A stretch of 64,000 nt of DNA from NCBI GenBank assembly GCA_028289585.1, contig JANQPI010000020.1, forward strand, positions 470,039-534,038, written 5' to 3'. Shown in pieces: positions 7,778 through 16,923 of this stretch. How positions within the stretch are numbered: position 1 is the first letter of the stretch; each line of letters starts with the position of its first letter. Below the pieces are notes generated by a model. That model did not search any database and was not told the DNA's origin. It worked only from the letters and a program-made list of their open reading frames with translations. Position numbers and translations under genes: made by a program. The DNA is from Candidatus Zixiibacteriota bacterium. GTDB taxonomy: Bacteria > Zixibacteria > MSB-5A5 > GN15 > FEB-12.

Positions 7778-8349
7778 TGGCCCTTACCGATTTCGAAATC
7801 AAACAGCTTACCCGAATGGTCGCCGATCGCATGGGGAAATCAGTCTCCGATGCGGATCTCTCAACGGTCGTTGCGCAGGTGACCGAATCGTTGCAGGCGA
7901 AGCCGAACAATCCGGAGATTACCGGCGCGACGTGCGAGGTGTCCCCGCCTCGGCAATCGTCCCAACCAAGTCATATGGCAACCGTGCATGATGTGCAGAC
8001 GCCACCGACGGCAACACCGACCCACGCGGTCAACAGTGAACAGTTAGGACTCTATCAGCAGATCGAGCAAACCGATGCATCGCGCGTAATCGTAGCTGCT
8101 TTCGGCCAGAATCGACCGGGTATTGTTGCCGCAGTTACACGGGCCCTCTCAGAGACGGCCTGCAACATTGAGGATATGTCGCAGACGATCATGCAGGATG
8201 TTTTCACACTTATCATGCTCGTCGACATTTCCGGTGCCAACACCGATTTCCCGACAGTCCGTGATCGCCTGACTGCAATCGAATCTGAACTCGGAATGAA
8301 AGTCTTCGTTATGCACGAGGATATCTTCCGTTACATGCATCGGATCTGA
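7777..8349 (+). CDS. ACT-domain (UPF0237-type) protein with encapsulation-peptide-like N-terminus
   Basis: 190 residues. Residues 101-190 are one ACT domain of the UPF0237 type (VIVAAFGQNRPGIVAAVTRA; end HEDIFRYMHRI). The stand-alone family is only about 90 residues; here 100 extra come first. Residues 3-19 (LTDFEIKQLTRMVADRM) form an amphipathic helix with hydrophobics at i, i+3/4, i+7, followed by a Pro/Thr/Ser-rich linker (about 41-85). That is the layout of BMC encapsulation peptides. UPF0237 genes usually sit next to UPF0210, as here (9009). I infer a regulatory or ligand-binding partner brought into the microcompartment. Confidence 0.85.
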   Translation: MALTDFEIKQLTRMVADRMGKSVSDADLSTVVAQVTESLQAKPNNPEITGATCEVSPPRQSSQPSHMATVHDVQTPPTATPTHAVNSEQLGLYQQIEQTDASRVIVAAFGQNRPGIVAAVTRALSETACNIEDMSQTIMQDVFTLIMLVDISGANTDFPTVRDRLTAIESELGMKVFVMHEDIFRYMHRI

Positions 8350-8350
8350 T

Positions 8351-9001
8351 GTGGCCGATCTTGCCACGCGATATACCGAACTGAAAGTCGACCTGGTCGC
8401 CCGGTACGAGCGGGATGAGTTATCGGCGACTGACAAGCTTGATCTCGCCGCAATCTACCTTGTGCAGAAAGAGAACAGCGACGCAATCGCACTCTATACC
8501 GACCTGGCCGAAGCAACCGAATCGCTTGAGTCTGGCCGTCGCGCCAAACTGTGGCTTGCCTATTGTTACACCGTTATCGATTACGATCAGTCGCGATTGG
8601 ACGCAATCGAGGAGCTGACTTCGTCGCTGATGGATGTCGATGACGATAACTCCGCGGGCGCGCTGATTGTCGCGTCACACGCGATGATGGGTGTCGATGG
8701 TGACATGTCGATGGCACGCATCAATGCCCTGGAGGAATGTATCCGGCGGCGTCCCGATTGGGTGCTGCCCTATTTCTATCTCGCCAAGATCTATGAGGAG
8801 ATGCGAGCACCACAGGCGGCGCTCGATGCGTATCTTGGTGCACAGGGAAAGACACACGATCCGGCCGATGATCTCTCTCCGGACGAACGAAACTTCGAGG
8901 TTTGGATAACCGGACGGACCGCGACCCAGTGGGTTGGCAGCCACATCGAAGAATCGATCAAAGAATTGCAGGACGGCCTCGCCCGGCTGCGTCAATCGTG
9001 A
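8351..9001 (+). CDS. TPR-like helical repeat protein in the BMC operon
   Basis: 216 residues from a GTG one base after the ACT stop. The protein is almost wholly helical, with TPR-like pairs (for example [20 protein letters not shown] and [20 protein letters not shown]). No signal peptide, membrane segment or catalytic motif. Tight spacing places it in the same operon as the PduT-type and UPF0210 genes. A scaffold or assembly role is plausible but unproven; it is not a known BMC component that I recognise. Confidence 0.75.
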   Translation: MADLATRYTELKVDLVARYERDELSATDKLDLAAIYLVQKENSDAIALYTDLAEATESLESGRRAKLWLAYCYTVIDYDQSRLDAIEELTSSLMDVDDDNSAGALIVASHAMMGVDGDMSMARINALEECIRRRPDWVLPYFYLAKIYEEMRAPQAALDAYLGAQGKTHDPADDLSPDERNFEVWITGRTATQWVGSHIEESIKELQDGLARLRQS

Positions 9002-9008
9002 GCTTACC

Positions 9009-10367
9009 ATGCTGACCTACCGTCCCGACGAAATTCTCGAAACGATTCACATGACCGAGGTCGAGCATCTCGACATCCGCACGGTCACAATGGGCATTTC
9101 ACTCCGGGATTGCAGCGATCCGAATCCGGCGACCCTTCTCGAAAAGATCCGGACTAAACTGCTGCGTACGGCGGAACATCATGTACGCACCGTCGAAGAC
9201 ATCTCTTCGGAGTTTGGTATCCCGATCGCCAACAAACGAATCTCGGTTACGCCGATTGCGATTGTCGCTGATGGTCATGACATCGGAACGCTCATCGATG
9301 TTGCCCGTACCCTCGACAATGCCGCCGGCGAACTTGGGATCGACTATCTGGGTGGTTTCGGTGCGCTCGTGCAGAAAGGGACAACGCGCGGCGATCAGGC
9401 ACTGATTGACGCGATCCCCGACGCATTGGCGGCGACACAGCGCATCTGTTCGTCGGTCAACGTCGCCTCGACCAAAGCTGGTATCAACATGGATGCCGTG
9501 GCGCGCATGGGCGAGGTCATCAAAGAGCTCGCTGAGAAGACCGATCAAGCAGTCGGGTGCGCGCGCCTGGTTACATTCGCCAACTGTGTCGAGGACAACC
9601 CGTTCATCGCCGGAGCGTTTCATGGTGTCTCGGAACCAGATGTTGTCATCAATGTCGGTATCTCCGGTCCGGGAGTGGTTCTCAACGCTGTCCGTGCCGC
9701 CGGGGACTGTGAGTTCGGGATTCTCGCTGAGGTAATCAAGCGAACTGCATTCAAGGTTACCCGCATGGGCGAGATGGTCGGTCGAAAGGTGTCGTCTCGC
9801 CTCGGTATTCCGTTCGGTATCGTTGATCTGTCACTGGCCCCAACGCCGGCCGAGGGTGACTCGGTTGCCGCCATCCTTGAGGCGATCGGTGTCGAGCGCG
9901 TTGGTTGTCACGGGACTACTGCGGCACTGATGCTGTTGAATGATGCCGTCAAAAAAGGTGGCCTGATGGCATCATCGTATGTCGGTGGTCTTTCGGGAGC
10001 GTTCATCCCCGTCTCTGAGGATGCCGGCATGATCGCCGCTGTCGAGGCAGGGGCGTTGTCGCTCGACAAACTTGAGGCGATGACGTCGGTCTGCTCGGTT
10101 GGTCTCGATATGGTTGCTGTACCGGGCAATACTCCACCGAGTACGATTGCGGCGATTCTTGCCGACGAGTGCGCGATTGGGGTGGCGAACAATAAGACGA
10201 CCGCCGTGCGGATCATTCCAGTCACGGGCAAGATGGTCGGCCAGTCGGCCGAATACGGGGGCTTGCTGGGTACCGCACCAGTCATGCCGATAAGTCGTTT
10301 TTCGTCGTCGACATTCATTGCCCGCGGGGGACGAATCCCCGCGCCAACGGGTGGCATCAATAACTAG
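9009..10367 (+). CDS. UPF0210/DUF711 protein (PFL-like superfamily)
   Basis: 452 residues, the usual length of UPF0210. It opens with the family block ILETI-x6[11 protein letters not shown] and keeps the [21 protein letters not shown] and [14 protein letters not shown] blocks and the terminal GGINN. Conserved-domain collections place DUF711 in the ribonucleotide-reductase/pyruvate-formate-lyase superfamily, but I see no glycyl-radical motif at the C-terminus and no activase gene nearby. The function of the family is unknown. ATG 9009 is used because the longer frame from 8934 overlaps the previous gene and adds non-conserved residues. Its placement makes it a candidate compartment enzyme. Confidence 0.9.
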   Translation: MLTYRPDEILETIHMTEVEHLDIRTVTMGISLRDCSDPNPATLLEKIRTKLLRTAEHHVRTVEDISSEFGIPIANKRISVTPIAIVADGHDIGTLIDVARTLDNAAGELGIDYLGGFGALVQKGTTRGDQALIDAIPDALAATQRICSSVNVASTKAGINMDAVARMGEVIKELAEKTDQAVGCARLVTFANCVEDNPFIAGAFHGVSEPDVVINVGISGPGVVLNAVRAAGDCEFGILAEVIKRTAFKVTRMGEMVGRKVSSRLGIPFGIVDLSLAPTPAEGDSVAAILEAIGVERVGCHGTTAALMLLNDAVKKGGLMASSYVGGLSGAFIPVSEDAGMIAAVEAGALSLDKLEAMTSVCSVGLDMVAVPGNTPPSTIAAILADECAIGVANNKTTAVRIIPVTGKMVGQSAEYGGLLGTAPVMPISRFSSSTFIARGGRIPAPTGGINN

Positions 10368-10379
10368 GGTACATCGGTA

Positions 10380-11108
10380 ATGGTCTCTCTAGAGGGACAG
10401 GTCGTTGTCGTCACCGGTGCCTCCGACGGCATCGGACGCGAAGCGGTGCGTTTGTTCGCCGAGCATGGCTGTCGGGTCGTGCTGCACGGACGACGTGTCG
10501 ATGCCTTGGAGGAATCGCGTCGACTAGCCAGCCTTAACGAGACTTCATCGCTCGTCGTTACTGCTGATCTACTCGAACACCAGGCGGTGACAACGGTTAT
10601 TACGGCTGCCGAATCGGCGTTCGGCGCGATCGATATCTGGGTCAATAATGCCGCGATCGGCTACCGAGCTGCGCTCGACGATATGACCTACGACGAATTT
10701 GATCGCATCATGACGACCAATGCCCGGGCGGTGCTCGTTTCGTTCAAAGAGCTTGTTCCCAAAATGCGGGCCCGTCGATCGGGTCGGATTATCTCGGTCT
10801 CATCGATGCTAACGACGACCAATGGCCCGGAGCTCACCGCCTATGCCGCCTCGAAAGCGGCAATGGAGGCGATGTGCGAGTGTGTGGCTGCCGAGGTGAG
10901 ACGCGACGGTGTTCAGGTCTCGATTGTCCAACCCGCGTCGGTCGACACCGAGTTCATGCTCAAAATGCGGGAGCTCGATGCGTCGGAAAAGACAGCCAAG
11001 AGTCGGCTGACATCAACTGAGGTCGCGGAACAGATCATCTGGGTCGCTCGGCAGGATCCGAACAGTTGGGTCTCTCGTGTGCAAATTCGACCACTCGGAT
11101 TACAATAG
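10380..11108 (+). CDS. Short-chain dehydrogenase/reductase (SDR)
   Basis: 242-residue classical SDR using NAD(P)H. TGASDGIG (12-19) is the nucleotide loop, NNAA lies at 89-92, and the catalytic Ser (141/142) and Y155-x3-K159 are present. It starts 12 nt after the UPF0210 gene and ends the run of closely spaced BMC genes, so it may reduce or oxidise a carbonyl/alcohol intermediate, which is inference. The basic R37-R39 after strand 2 would suit NADPH. Substrate unknown. Confidence 0.87.
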   Translation: MVSLEGQVVVVTGASDGIGREAVRLFAEHGCRVVLHGRRVDALEESRRLASLNETSSLVVTADLLEHQAVTTVITAAESAFGAIDIWVNNAAIGYRAALDDMTYDEFDRIMTTNARAVLVSFKELVPKMRARRSGRIISVSSMLTTTNGPELTAYAASKAAMEAMCECVAAEVRRDGVQVSIVQPASVDTEFMLKMRELDASEKTAKSRLTSTEVAEQIIWVARQDPNSWVSRVQIRPLGLQ

Positions 11109-11211
11109 TCCTCGTTCCCCAGCGCGGTTTTGGAAACGGTGGTTGCGCCTCGTTGCGGAACGGCCTAGACTGGCCGCCGTAACGAATCTTCAGCGCGCTT
11201 GAGGCGAGGTC

Positions 11212-12222
11212 ATGGGGCACAAAGTTACTCTTATTCCCGGTGATGGTATTGGACCCGAGGTGACCGCATCGGCGGTCCGTGTTATCGACGCTACCGGTGT
11301 CGAAATCGATTGGGAATACCAGATGGCCGGTCGCGATGCCGAGGAGCAGTTCGGGACGCCGCTCCCCGATGAGGTACTCAAATCGATTCGACGCAACAAA
11401 GTTGCTCTCAAGGGGCCGCTGCGAACACCAATCGGCAAGGGCTACCGTTCGGCCAACGTCACGTTGCGACAGGAGTTGGCGCTCTTTGCCAACCTTCGAC
11501 CGATCCTGACAATTCCGGGTGTCAATACGCGCTATGCCGATGTCGATCTGATCATCGTCCGCGAGAATTCGGAAGACCTCTATATCGGTAAGGAAGAGGA
11601 AATTGCACCGGGGGTTGTCCACGCGATCAAGGTCGTGACCGAGGATGCCTGTCGGCGCATTTCCGAATGGGCGTTTCAACACGCACTGGCCCAGCAGCGC
11701 AAGCGGATCACGCTCGTTCATAAAGCGAACATTATGAAGAAGTCCGACGGGCTTTTTCTGCGCGTGTTCAACGAGGTTGCCCAGAATTTTGACGAGATCG
11801 AAGCGGATCACCGAATTGTCGATGCCCTCTGTATGGATCTCGTTCTCGATCCGACCCGGTACGATGTGCTGCTGCTCGGCAATCTGTACGGCGACATCGT
11901 GAGTGACCTGGCCTCGGGTCTCGTTGGCGGTCTTGGTCTCGTTCCGGGAGCGAACATCGGATCCGATATTGCAGTCTTCGAAGCTGTCCACGGAACCGCA
12001 CCGGATATCGCTCGCCGCAATCTCGCTAACCCGTCGGCAATCATTCTCACGGCCGCGATGATGCTCGAATATCTTGGCGAACAGGCAGCCGCGGAAAAGA
12101 TCCGCAAATCGATTCGCTATCTGTTGGCCGTTGAAAAGAGCCGAACCCGCGATCTCGGCGGTGATCTCGGTACCGATCAGTTTACGAACTTGCTGGTCCA
12201 GGAAGTCAGTGCTCGACTCTAA
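11212..12222 (+). CDS. NAD-type isocitrate dehydrogenase family protein
   Basis: 336-residue beta-decarboxylating dehydrogenase. It has PGDGIGPEV (9-17), the substrate loop SANVTLRQELALFANLRP, RENSEDLYIG, the catalytic Lys in LVHKANIMK, and GTAPDIARRNLANP. Asp-Ile at the coenzyme-selectivity positions (Lys-Tyr in NADP enzymes) predicts NAD. The substrate loop fits isocitrate better than 3-isopropylmalate, but homoisocitrate or a related acid cannot be excluded. A 103-bp gap separates it from the SDR, so it may belong to central metabolism and not to the BMC operon. Confidence 0.85.
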   Translation: MGHKVTLIPGDGIGPEVTASAVRVIDATGVEIDWEYQMAGRDAEEQFGTPLPDEVLKSIRRNKVALKGPLRTPIGKGYRSANVTLRQELALFANLRPILTIPGVNTRYADVDLIIVRENSEDLYIGKEEEIAPGVVHAIKVVTEDACRRISEWAFQHALAQQRKRITLVHKANIMKKSDGLFLRVFNEVAQNFDEIEADHRIVDALCMDLVLDPTRYDVLLLGNLYGDIVSDLASGLVGGLGLVPGANIGSDIAVFEAVHGTAPDIARRNLANPSAIILTAAMMLEYLGEQAAAEKIRKSIRYLLAVEKSRTRDLGGDLGTDQFTNLLVQEVSARL

Positions 12223-12266
12223 CGCGGTGACTTGCGAGAGTTCTGTTTCCGGCGTTAGATTGTGTT

Positions 12267-12578
12267 ATGGCATCCGAGGGATTAATCTGCTGGCAGTGCG
12301 GTAAACCGACCGGCTTTGACAAGGTCGCGCGTTCATCTCAGTGCCCCCATTGTCTGTCCGACCTCCGCTGTTGCCATGGGTGTCGGCATTACGATCCGTC
12401 GAAACGGTGGCAGTGTCGCGAAACGATTGATTCTCCCGTCCAACCGAAAGACCGTTCGAACTTCTGCGATTTCTTTCAGACAAGACTGGCGGTGAAAGGC
12501 GCCGGAACGATGCGGACCGGCAGGATGGATACGAAGGACGACCGCAAGAAACGGTTCGATGATCTCTTCGACGACTGA
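12267..12578 (+). CDS. Small Cys-rich zinc-binding protein
   Basis: 103 residues. An N-terminal CxxC (CWQCGK) pairs with CPHC, then a second cluster C-x2-C (CHGCRHYD) with RWQC and NFCDFF; the C-terminus is charged (DDRKKRFDDLFDD). This layout matches a small conserved protein of unknown function found in several Gram-negative lineages. It may bind one or two zinc ions. It converges on the lptC gene, whose end is 3 nt away. Confidence 0.75.
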   Translation: MASEGLICWQCGKPTGFDKVARSSQCPHCLSDLRCCHGCRHYDPSKRWQCRETIDSPVQPKDRSNFCDFFQTRLAVKGAGTMRTGRMDTKDDRKKRFDDLFDD

Positions 12579-12580
12579 TG

Positions 12581-13168
12581 CTACTCCGTCGTCTGATTTA
12601 ACTCCCGATCGATCTCCTCACTGTTTTCAAGCGAGCCCCGTACGTTGGAGAGAATCTTTAGGCGCGACAGGTCGCGATTCGCCTCCATGCCGTATCCGGT
12701 CAGCGTATCACCATGGCGAACGATTTCAACAAATGCCTCGGTTTGAATCTTCTCAGTGACCGGATTCCAGTAGAGATAGTCGGACGCGAGTGTGGTTGTG
12801 TCGCCGACGTTGACGAGCACATCGCCGAACATCTGCACCTGATTCGATGTCTCGCGAATAATCCCTGAGTCGCTGACGATCGTACTCGCAACCTGGCCAA
12901 CAGAATCGAGAATCTTGATGTTGAGGTTGTAAGCCATCGTCGAATCGATCTTCTCAAATCGAGAGAGGAATGCCGAATGGATTATCAACGTCTTCCGGGC
13001 GCCCTCGTAAAGATTGATCTCGGCATCGGAGACGCGGGTGTCCGGGCGCAGGCCGACCACCGTCGATGGTCCATCGGAATCGACCGGTTCGGAACTCCGA
13101 TCACAGCCCGCGGACAGCAGGACGACAAGCAGGATGAGTGTGGTCTTGTAGATAACGTGACTCCACAT
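12581..13168 (-). CDS. lptC: LPS export protein LptC, lipoprotein form
   Basis: About 195 residues from ATG 13168; a GTG at 13192 is the alternative. A 17-residue hydrophobic signal ends in the lipobox LSAGC, so the protein should be lipid-anchored, unlike the transmembrane LptC of E. coli. The mature part has the LptC beta-jellyroll pattern (VRDSDGIIRETSNQ-like strands, SDYLYWNPVTEKIQT, MEANRDLSRLKI). It passes LPS from the LptBFG transporter to LptA. It is last in the Kdo/lipid A operon, just after the acyltransferase. No lptA or lptB is seen in the window. Confidence 0.85.
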   Translation of the reverse strand: MWSHVIYKTTLILLVVLLSAGCDRSSEPVDSDGPSTVVGLRPDTRVSDAEINLYEGARKTLIIHSAFLSRFEKIDSTMAYNLNIKILDSVGQVASTIVSDSGIIRETSNQVQMFGDVLVNVGDTTTLASDYLYWNPVTEKIQTEAFVEIVRHGDTLTGYGMEANRDLSRLKILSNVRGSLENSEEIDRELNQTTE

Positions 13169-13195
13169 CGTAGTTCTGTTATCGGCTCTCACCGG

Positions 13196-14155
13196 TCATT
13201 GGTCAAGCCTGCTCTCCCAGCCCCGTTCCTGTTTCGCTCGTTCTGGTAGAACGCCCCGCTCGGGCGGCGTGTGCCAGCGATCGTGAATCCAGGCCCATTG
13301 ATCCTTATACTCGCGGATCAGCGTTTCCAGCGCCGCTGTGCAGTGGGCAGTCAGCCTCCAGATGTCATAGTCCGTGTCATCGGTGCGCTCCACCGGAATC
13401 GGTGGCTGAATGATAAGCCGATAGCGGTTCCCGGTGATACGAACGCATGCCATGGGCAGCACGACACAGTCGAGCTTGATCGCGAGCACCGACTGCCCCA
13501 CCGGCGTATTCGCCAATCGTCCGAAGAACGGAACCATCATCGACCGCACGCGATGCGAATCGTTGTCGATAAGCACACCGAGCGCGTTGCCGGTTCGCAG
13601 CCAGCTGATCAATCGCTTTGGGGAATCCGTCGTTGCAAAGTTCTCCAGGCCCATCGTTGATCGATTGGCGATCAAGAGGTCGTCGAGCCGTTTCTGATAG
13701 AGCTCACGACCGATAACGCCAATCGGGTGGCCGAACGTACGGACGTGAGCGGCGAGGAGCTCCCAGTTTCCGAGATGTCCGGTGATACCGATAACCCCCC
13801 GCCCGGTCGCACAGGCTCTGTCCCAATGTTCCCGGCCATCGACCTCAATCCGTTGCGCGAGGTCACGCTGATAGTGTCGCGGCAGACGAACGACATCGAT
13901 CAGGCTTGCACCGGCGTTAGCGAAGAACCGTCGGCCGATCGCGCTGGACTCATGCTCGCCCAAAGAATCTCCGAAAGCGATCGTGAGGTTGTGGCGAATC
14001 ATCTGTCGTTGTTTGGGAAGAGCGGCATAGAGCAGGCGACCGAGCCCTTCGCCGAGCCAGATCACCATGCCACGCGGGAGAACGTTTACGATTCCGATGA
14101 GGAATCGGAGACCATAGTAGACAGTCGCGCGGCGCAGTCGTTTGGCGACCGACAC
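13196..14155 (-). CDS. Lipid A late acyltransferase (LpxL/HtrB family)
   Basis: 319-residue membrane-bound acyltransferase adding a secondary acyl chain to Kdo-lipid IVA. The HX4E catalytic motif is GHLGNWE, with a hydrophobic N-terminus (YYGLRFLIGIVNVLPRGM), PFFGRLANTPVG and the C-terminal WAWIHDRWHTPP typical of the family. GTG start overlapping the kdsD stop, hence translational coupling. LpxL and LpxM types cannot be separated by eye, so no symbol is given. Confidence 0.9.
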   Translation of the reverse strand: MSVAKRLRRATVYYGLRFLIGIVNVLPRGMVIWLGEGLGRLLYAALPKQRQMIRHNLTIAFGDSLGEHESSAIGRRFFANAGASLIDVVRLPRHYQRDLAQRIEVDGREHWDRACATGRGVIGITGHLGNWELLAAHVRTFGHPIGVIGRELYQKRLDDLLIANRSTMGLENFATTDSPKRLISWLRTGNALGVLIDNDSHRVRSMMVPFFGRLANTPVGQSVLAIKLDCVVLPMACVRITGNRYRLIIQPPIPVERTDDTDYDIWRLTAHCTAALETLIREYKDQWAWIHDRWHTPPERGVLPERAKQERGWESRLDQ

Positions 14156-15123
14156 TACACTAGTTTAGACTGCAGGATATCGTGCAGATGCAGCACGCCA
14201 ACGAGTCGACCGGATTCGTCGACCGTAGCAAGTTGAGTGATCTTGTGCGTTTCCATGACATTCAGCGCGGCATCGAGCAGAGCGTCGGCGGGTACCGACT
14301 TCGGTTCGGCATGCATGATCTCGCGTGCGGTTAACAACATCAGGTTGTCCGGTTTTGTCTCAAGCAGGCGACGAAGGTCACCGTCGGTAAAGACACCGAC
14401 GGGACGATGGTTGGTATCGACGGTAAAGACAGCCCCGAGTCGCCCGGCCGACATCGCCACCATCATTTCCGGTAGCGCCGTGTCGGGTGACACGATTGGA
14501 ATTGTATCGCCGGAGTGGTGGACTTCAGACACGCGCAGTAGGAGCCGTCGACCAAGCGTTCCTCCCGGATGTAATTCCGCAAAGTCGGCCGCCGAGAACG
14601 AGCGGGAATCGAGCAATGCCATTGCGATCGCATCCCCCATCGCGAGGGCTGCCGCCGTAGAGGCGGTCGGGACAAGATTATTGGGGCATGCCTCAGTGGC
14701 TACTGAGCAGTCGAGCACGAGATCCGCCCGAGTGGCCAGGGGGGAGTCCGGCGTTCCGCAGAGCGCAATCATACGGACGCCAAAGCGACGGGCGACCGCG
14801 ATCACCGGGGCCAGCTCCTCGATGCGACCCGATTTCGATACGAGAATGAGAATGTCGTTGGGTTGGAGAACGCCGATGTCACCATGGGCGGCTTCGGCAG
14901 GATGCAAAAAGAATGAGGCCCGTCCGGTCGAAGTCAGGGTCGCCGCGATCTTGCGGCCGACCAGCCCCGATTTCCCCATACCGGCGACGATGATTCGTCC
15001 CTCGCAGGCATCGATCGCTGTGATCACTTCGTCGAACGTTTCATCAAGACGATCGATCAGATCACCGATTGCTGCTGATTCGGTGCTAAGTACCTCGGCG
15101 GCGATATCCCGGGCGCGGCTCAT
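14155..15123 (-). CDS. kdsD: D-arabinose 5-phosphate isomerase
   Basis: Converts ribulose 5-phosphate to arabinose 5-phosphate, the first Kdo precursor. 322 residues: SIS domain (about 35-175; GMGKSGLVGRKIAATLTSTG, HPAEAAHGDIG) followed by two CBS domains (about 205-322). Starts at ATG 15123, overlapping the kdsC stop as ATGA; the longer frame to 15165 is not conserved. With kdsA and kdsC on the same strand it completes the Kdo-8-P branch. Confidence 0.93.
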   Translation of the reverse strand: MSRARDIAAEVLSTESAAIGDLIDRLDETFDEVITAIDACEGRIIVAGMGKSGLVGRKIAATLTSTGRASFFLHPAEAAHGDIGVLQPNDILILVSKSGRIEELAPVIAVARRFGVRMIALCGTPDSPLATRADLVLDCSVATEACPNNLVPTASTAAALAMGDAIAMALLDSRSFSAADFAELHPGGTLGRRLLLRVSEVHHSGDTIPIVSPDTALPEMMVAMSAGRLGAVFTVDTNHRPVGVFTDGDLRRLLETKPDNLMLLTAREIMHAEPKSVPADALLDAALNVMETHKITQLATVDESGRLVGVLHLHDILQSKLV

Positions 15124-15662
15124 GTAATGTAGTCTCGCGGATCCTTGTCGACGGCGCGAAACCACGCTTCGAGTAGTTCACGAACAGCGCCCTGGCCGCC
15201 GGGTCGTTGCGTAATGTGTCGTGTGACCTGTTTCAGAGAAGCAGCTGCATCGGCGACGGCAACCGGCAGGCCAACCCGTTCGGCAAGAGAGATATCGAGA
15301 ATCTCGTTGCCGATGAAGGCGACATCGGTAAACGATATGCCGAGCTCGGTGAGCAGTGGTTCGGTCATCGCAACTTTGTCTTTTTTTCCCTGAAGGACAT
15401 GGCGGATACCAAGATCACGCATACGGGACGTTGTCGCCTCAGAGTGCCGACCCGACACGATTGCAATCTCCAAACCGGCGCGCATCGCCAGTGTCATGAA
15501 GAACCCGTCGGAGATGTTAAACCGCTTTAGCTCCAATCCATCGGGACCAAAATAGAGCGTATCATCGGTCAGCACGCCGTCGACATCGATCGCGACCAAT
15601 CGAATGTCACGAAGAGCAGCCATCAGCTCTGCATCGGTCATTCCTCGTTCATTCGATGTCAT
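15120..15662 (-). CDS. kdsC: Kdo-8-phosphate phosphatase
   Basis: 180-residue HAD-family C0 phosphatase that removes phosphate from Kdo-8-P. Motif I is AIDVDGVLTDDTLYF, motif II IVSGRHSEAT, the Lys motif GKKDK and motif IV FIGNEILDISL. Normally the block reads NDxxD; here GNEILD has Glu in one acidic position. The start is ATG 15662, overlapping the kdsA stop as ATGA; a second ATG at 15641 is possible. Confidence 0.92.
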   Translation of the reverse strand: MTSNERGMTDAELMAALRDIRLVAIDVDGVLTDDTLYFGPDGLELKRFNISDGFFMTLAMRAGLEIAIVSGRHSEATTSRMRDLGIRHVLQGKKDKVAMTEPLLTELGISFTDVAFIGNEILDISLAERVGLPVAVADAAASLKQVTRHITQRPGGQGAVRELLEAWFRAVDKDPRDYIT

Positions 15663-16462
15663 ATGGTCGCGACCTCACGGGCAGCAAGGACGGAATCGAG
15701 CAGGCGCTCCATCTTATCAAGGGAGAGCATTGCTCCTGCATCGGAGAGCGCCTCGTCTGGACGGGGATGCGTTTCGACAAAGAGACCATCAATACCGACT
15801 GCGGCAGCGGCGCGAGCCATCGGTATGACAAACTGTGGTTGCCCGGTCGTTACTCCGTCGCCAGCTCCCGGTTGCTGGAGGGAGTGGGTTGCATCGTAGA
15901 TGACCGGCACACCAATCTCTCGAAGAATGAGCAGTGATCGAAAGTCGACAACGAGATTACGATAGCCGAATGACGTTCCCCGCTCGGTCACCATGACGCG
16001 GTCGCTGTGTGCTTTGGCAACGAGTTTCTCCATATCCTCTGGTGCCAGAAACTGACCTTTCTTGATGTTGACCCACTTGCCCGACGCGGCCGCAGTCTGG
16101 ACCAGAGCTGTTTGGCGCGAGAGGAAAGCCGGTATCTGGAGGATATCCGCGATGCGTGCTGCGGGAGCGACTTCGTGACTCTCGTGGACGTCGGTGATGA
16201 TGGGCAGGTCAAATTCTGCTTTGATCCGCGCGAGGGCATCGAGTCCCGACTCAATACCTGGTCCGTGGTACGACGTTCCGGCCAGACGGTTCGCTTTCGT
16301 ATACGATGCTTTGAACACGAGCGGTAGCGAGCGGGCGCGGGTGAGTTGACCAACTCGCTCGGCGATTTCTGCGCACAGGTCATACGACTCGACCACACAG
16401 GGACCGGCAATGATGAAGAAGTCACGACGAGCGATGCGATCGAGAGCCTCGTCGTGGGTCAT
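15659..16462 (-). CDS. kdsA: 3-deoxy-8-phosphooctulonate synthase, metal-dependent type
   Basis: Condenses PEP with arabinose 5-phosphate to Kdo-8-phosphate. 267 residues. IAGPCVVES carries the Cys that ligates metal in the metal-dependent class (Asn in the E. coli type). WVNIKKGQFLAPEDM, TERGTSFGY and FVETHPRPDEALSDA are active-site blocks. The arabinose-phosphate loop reads KASYTKANR in place of the usual KASFDKANR. ATGA overlaps at both ends join it to the upstream lipoprotein gene and kdsC. Confidence 0.94.
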   Translation of the reverse strand: MTHDEALDRIARRDFFIIAGPCVVESYDLCAEIAERVGQLTRARSLPLVFKASYTKANRLAGTSYHGPGIESGLDALARIKAEFDLPIITDVHESHEVAPAARIADILQIPAFLSRQTALVQTAAASGKWVNIKKGQFLAPEDMEKLVAKAHSDRVMVTERGTSFGYRNLVVDFRSLLILREIGVPVIYDATHSLQQPGAGDGVTTGQPQFVIPMARAAAAVGIDGLFVETHPRPDEALSDAGAMLSLDKMERLLDSVLAAREVATI

Positions 16463-16839
16463 TGCTCGTTGGCTACCTTGAACATCCAGCGGACCGTATC
16501 GCCCGGGCCAATCTCGTAGCGGTCAGACGCTTTCGGGATCATCTCGCCGTTAACCGAATAGAGCCAATAGGCGCCGTCGGAATTGGCAACGGAGTCGATC
16601 TCGGAAACGAAGACCCCCATTGCGGAGGTCTGGGCCGTTACATTGTGATTCGACTCGAGCAATGCGAACGGGGTCGTGGAGTCGGAAGCGACGAGCATTA
16701 TGACGACCGAGTCGCGTACGGTCGGCGCTACGGCCGTGCTGTCAGCCAGCTCGGCATCGGGGAGCGGGTCGCTTCCCCCGCAGCCGACCAGCAGCGTGAC
16801 AGCGAACAGATAGAGTGCGATTTTCCTCATATCCTTCAT
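16459..16839 (-). CDS. DUF4430-type lipoprotein
   Basis: 126 residues. The signal peptide ends in a lipobox (LLVGC, Cys20). The mature part, with SVVIMLVASD, SDGAYWLYSVNGEMIPKASD and PGDTVRWMF, fits DUF4430, a small beta-grasp domain related to the C-terminal domain of transcobalamin/intrinsic factor. Its stop overlaps the kdsA start by 4 nt, so it leads the Kdo operon, an unusual position for this family. Ligand and role unknown. Confidence 0.75.
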   Translation of the reverse strand: MKDMRKIALYLFAVTLLVGCGGSDPLPDAELADSTAVAPTVRDSVVIMLVASDSTTPFALLESNHNVTAQTSAMGVFVSEIDSVANSDGAYWLYSVNGEMIPKASDRYEIGPGDTVRWMFKVANEQ

Positions 16840-16923
16840 GGGTAGCGCCGGGGCGGTCGAGGAGCAAGCGAGAGTTTGGTCCGGTCGGGTTGCCCGGATG
16901 TCGCGGCTCGCCTATGTTAGAGT

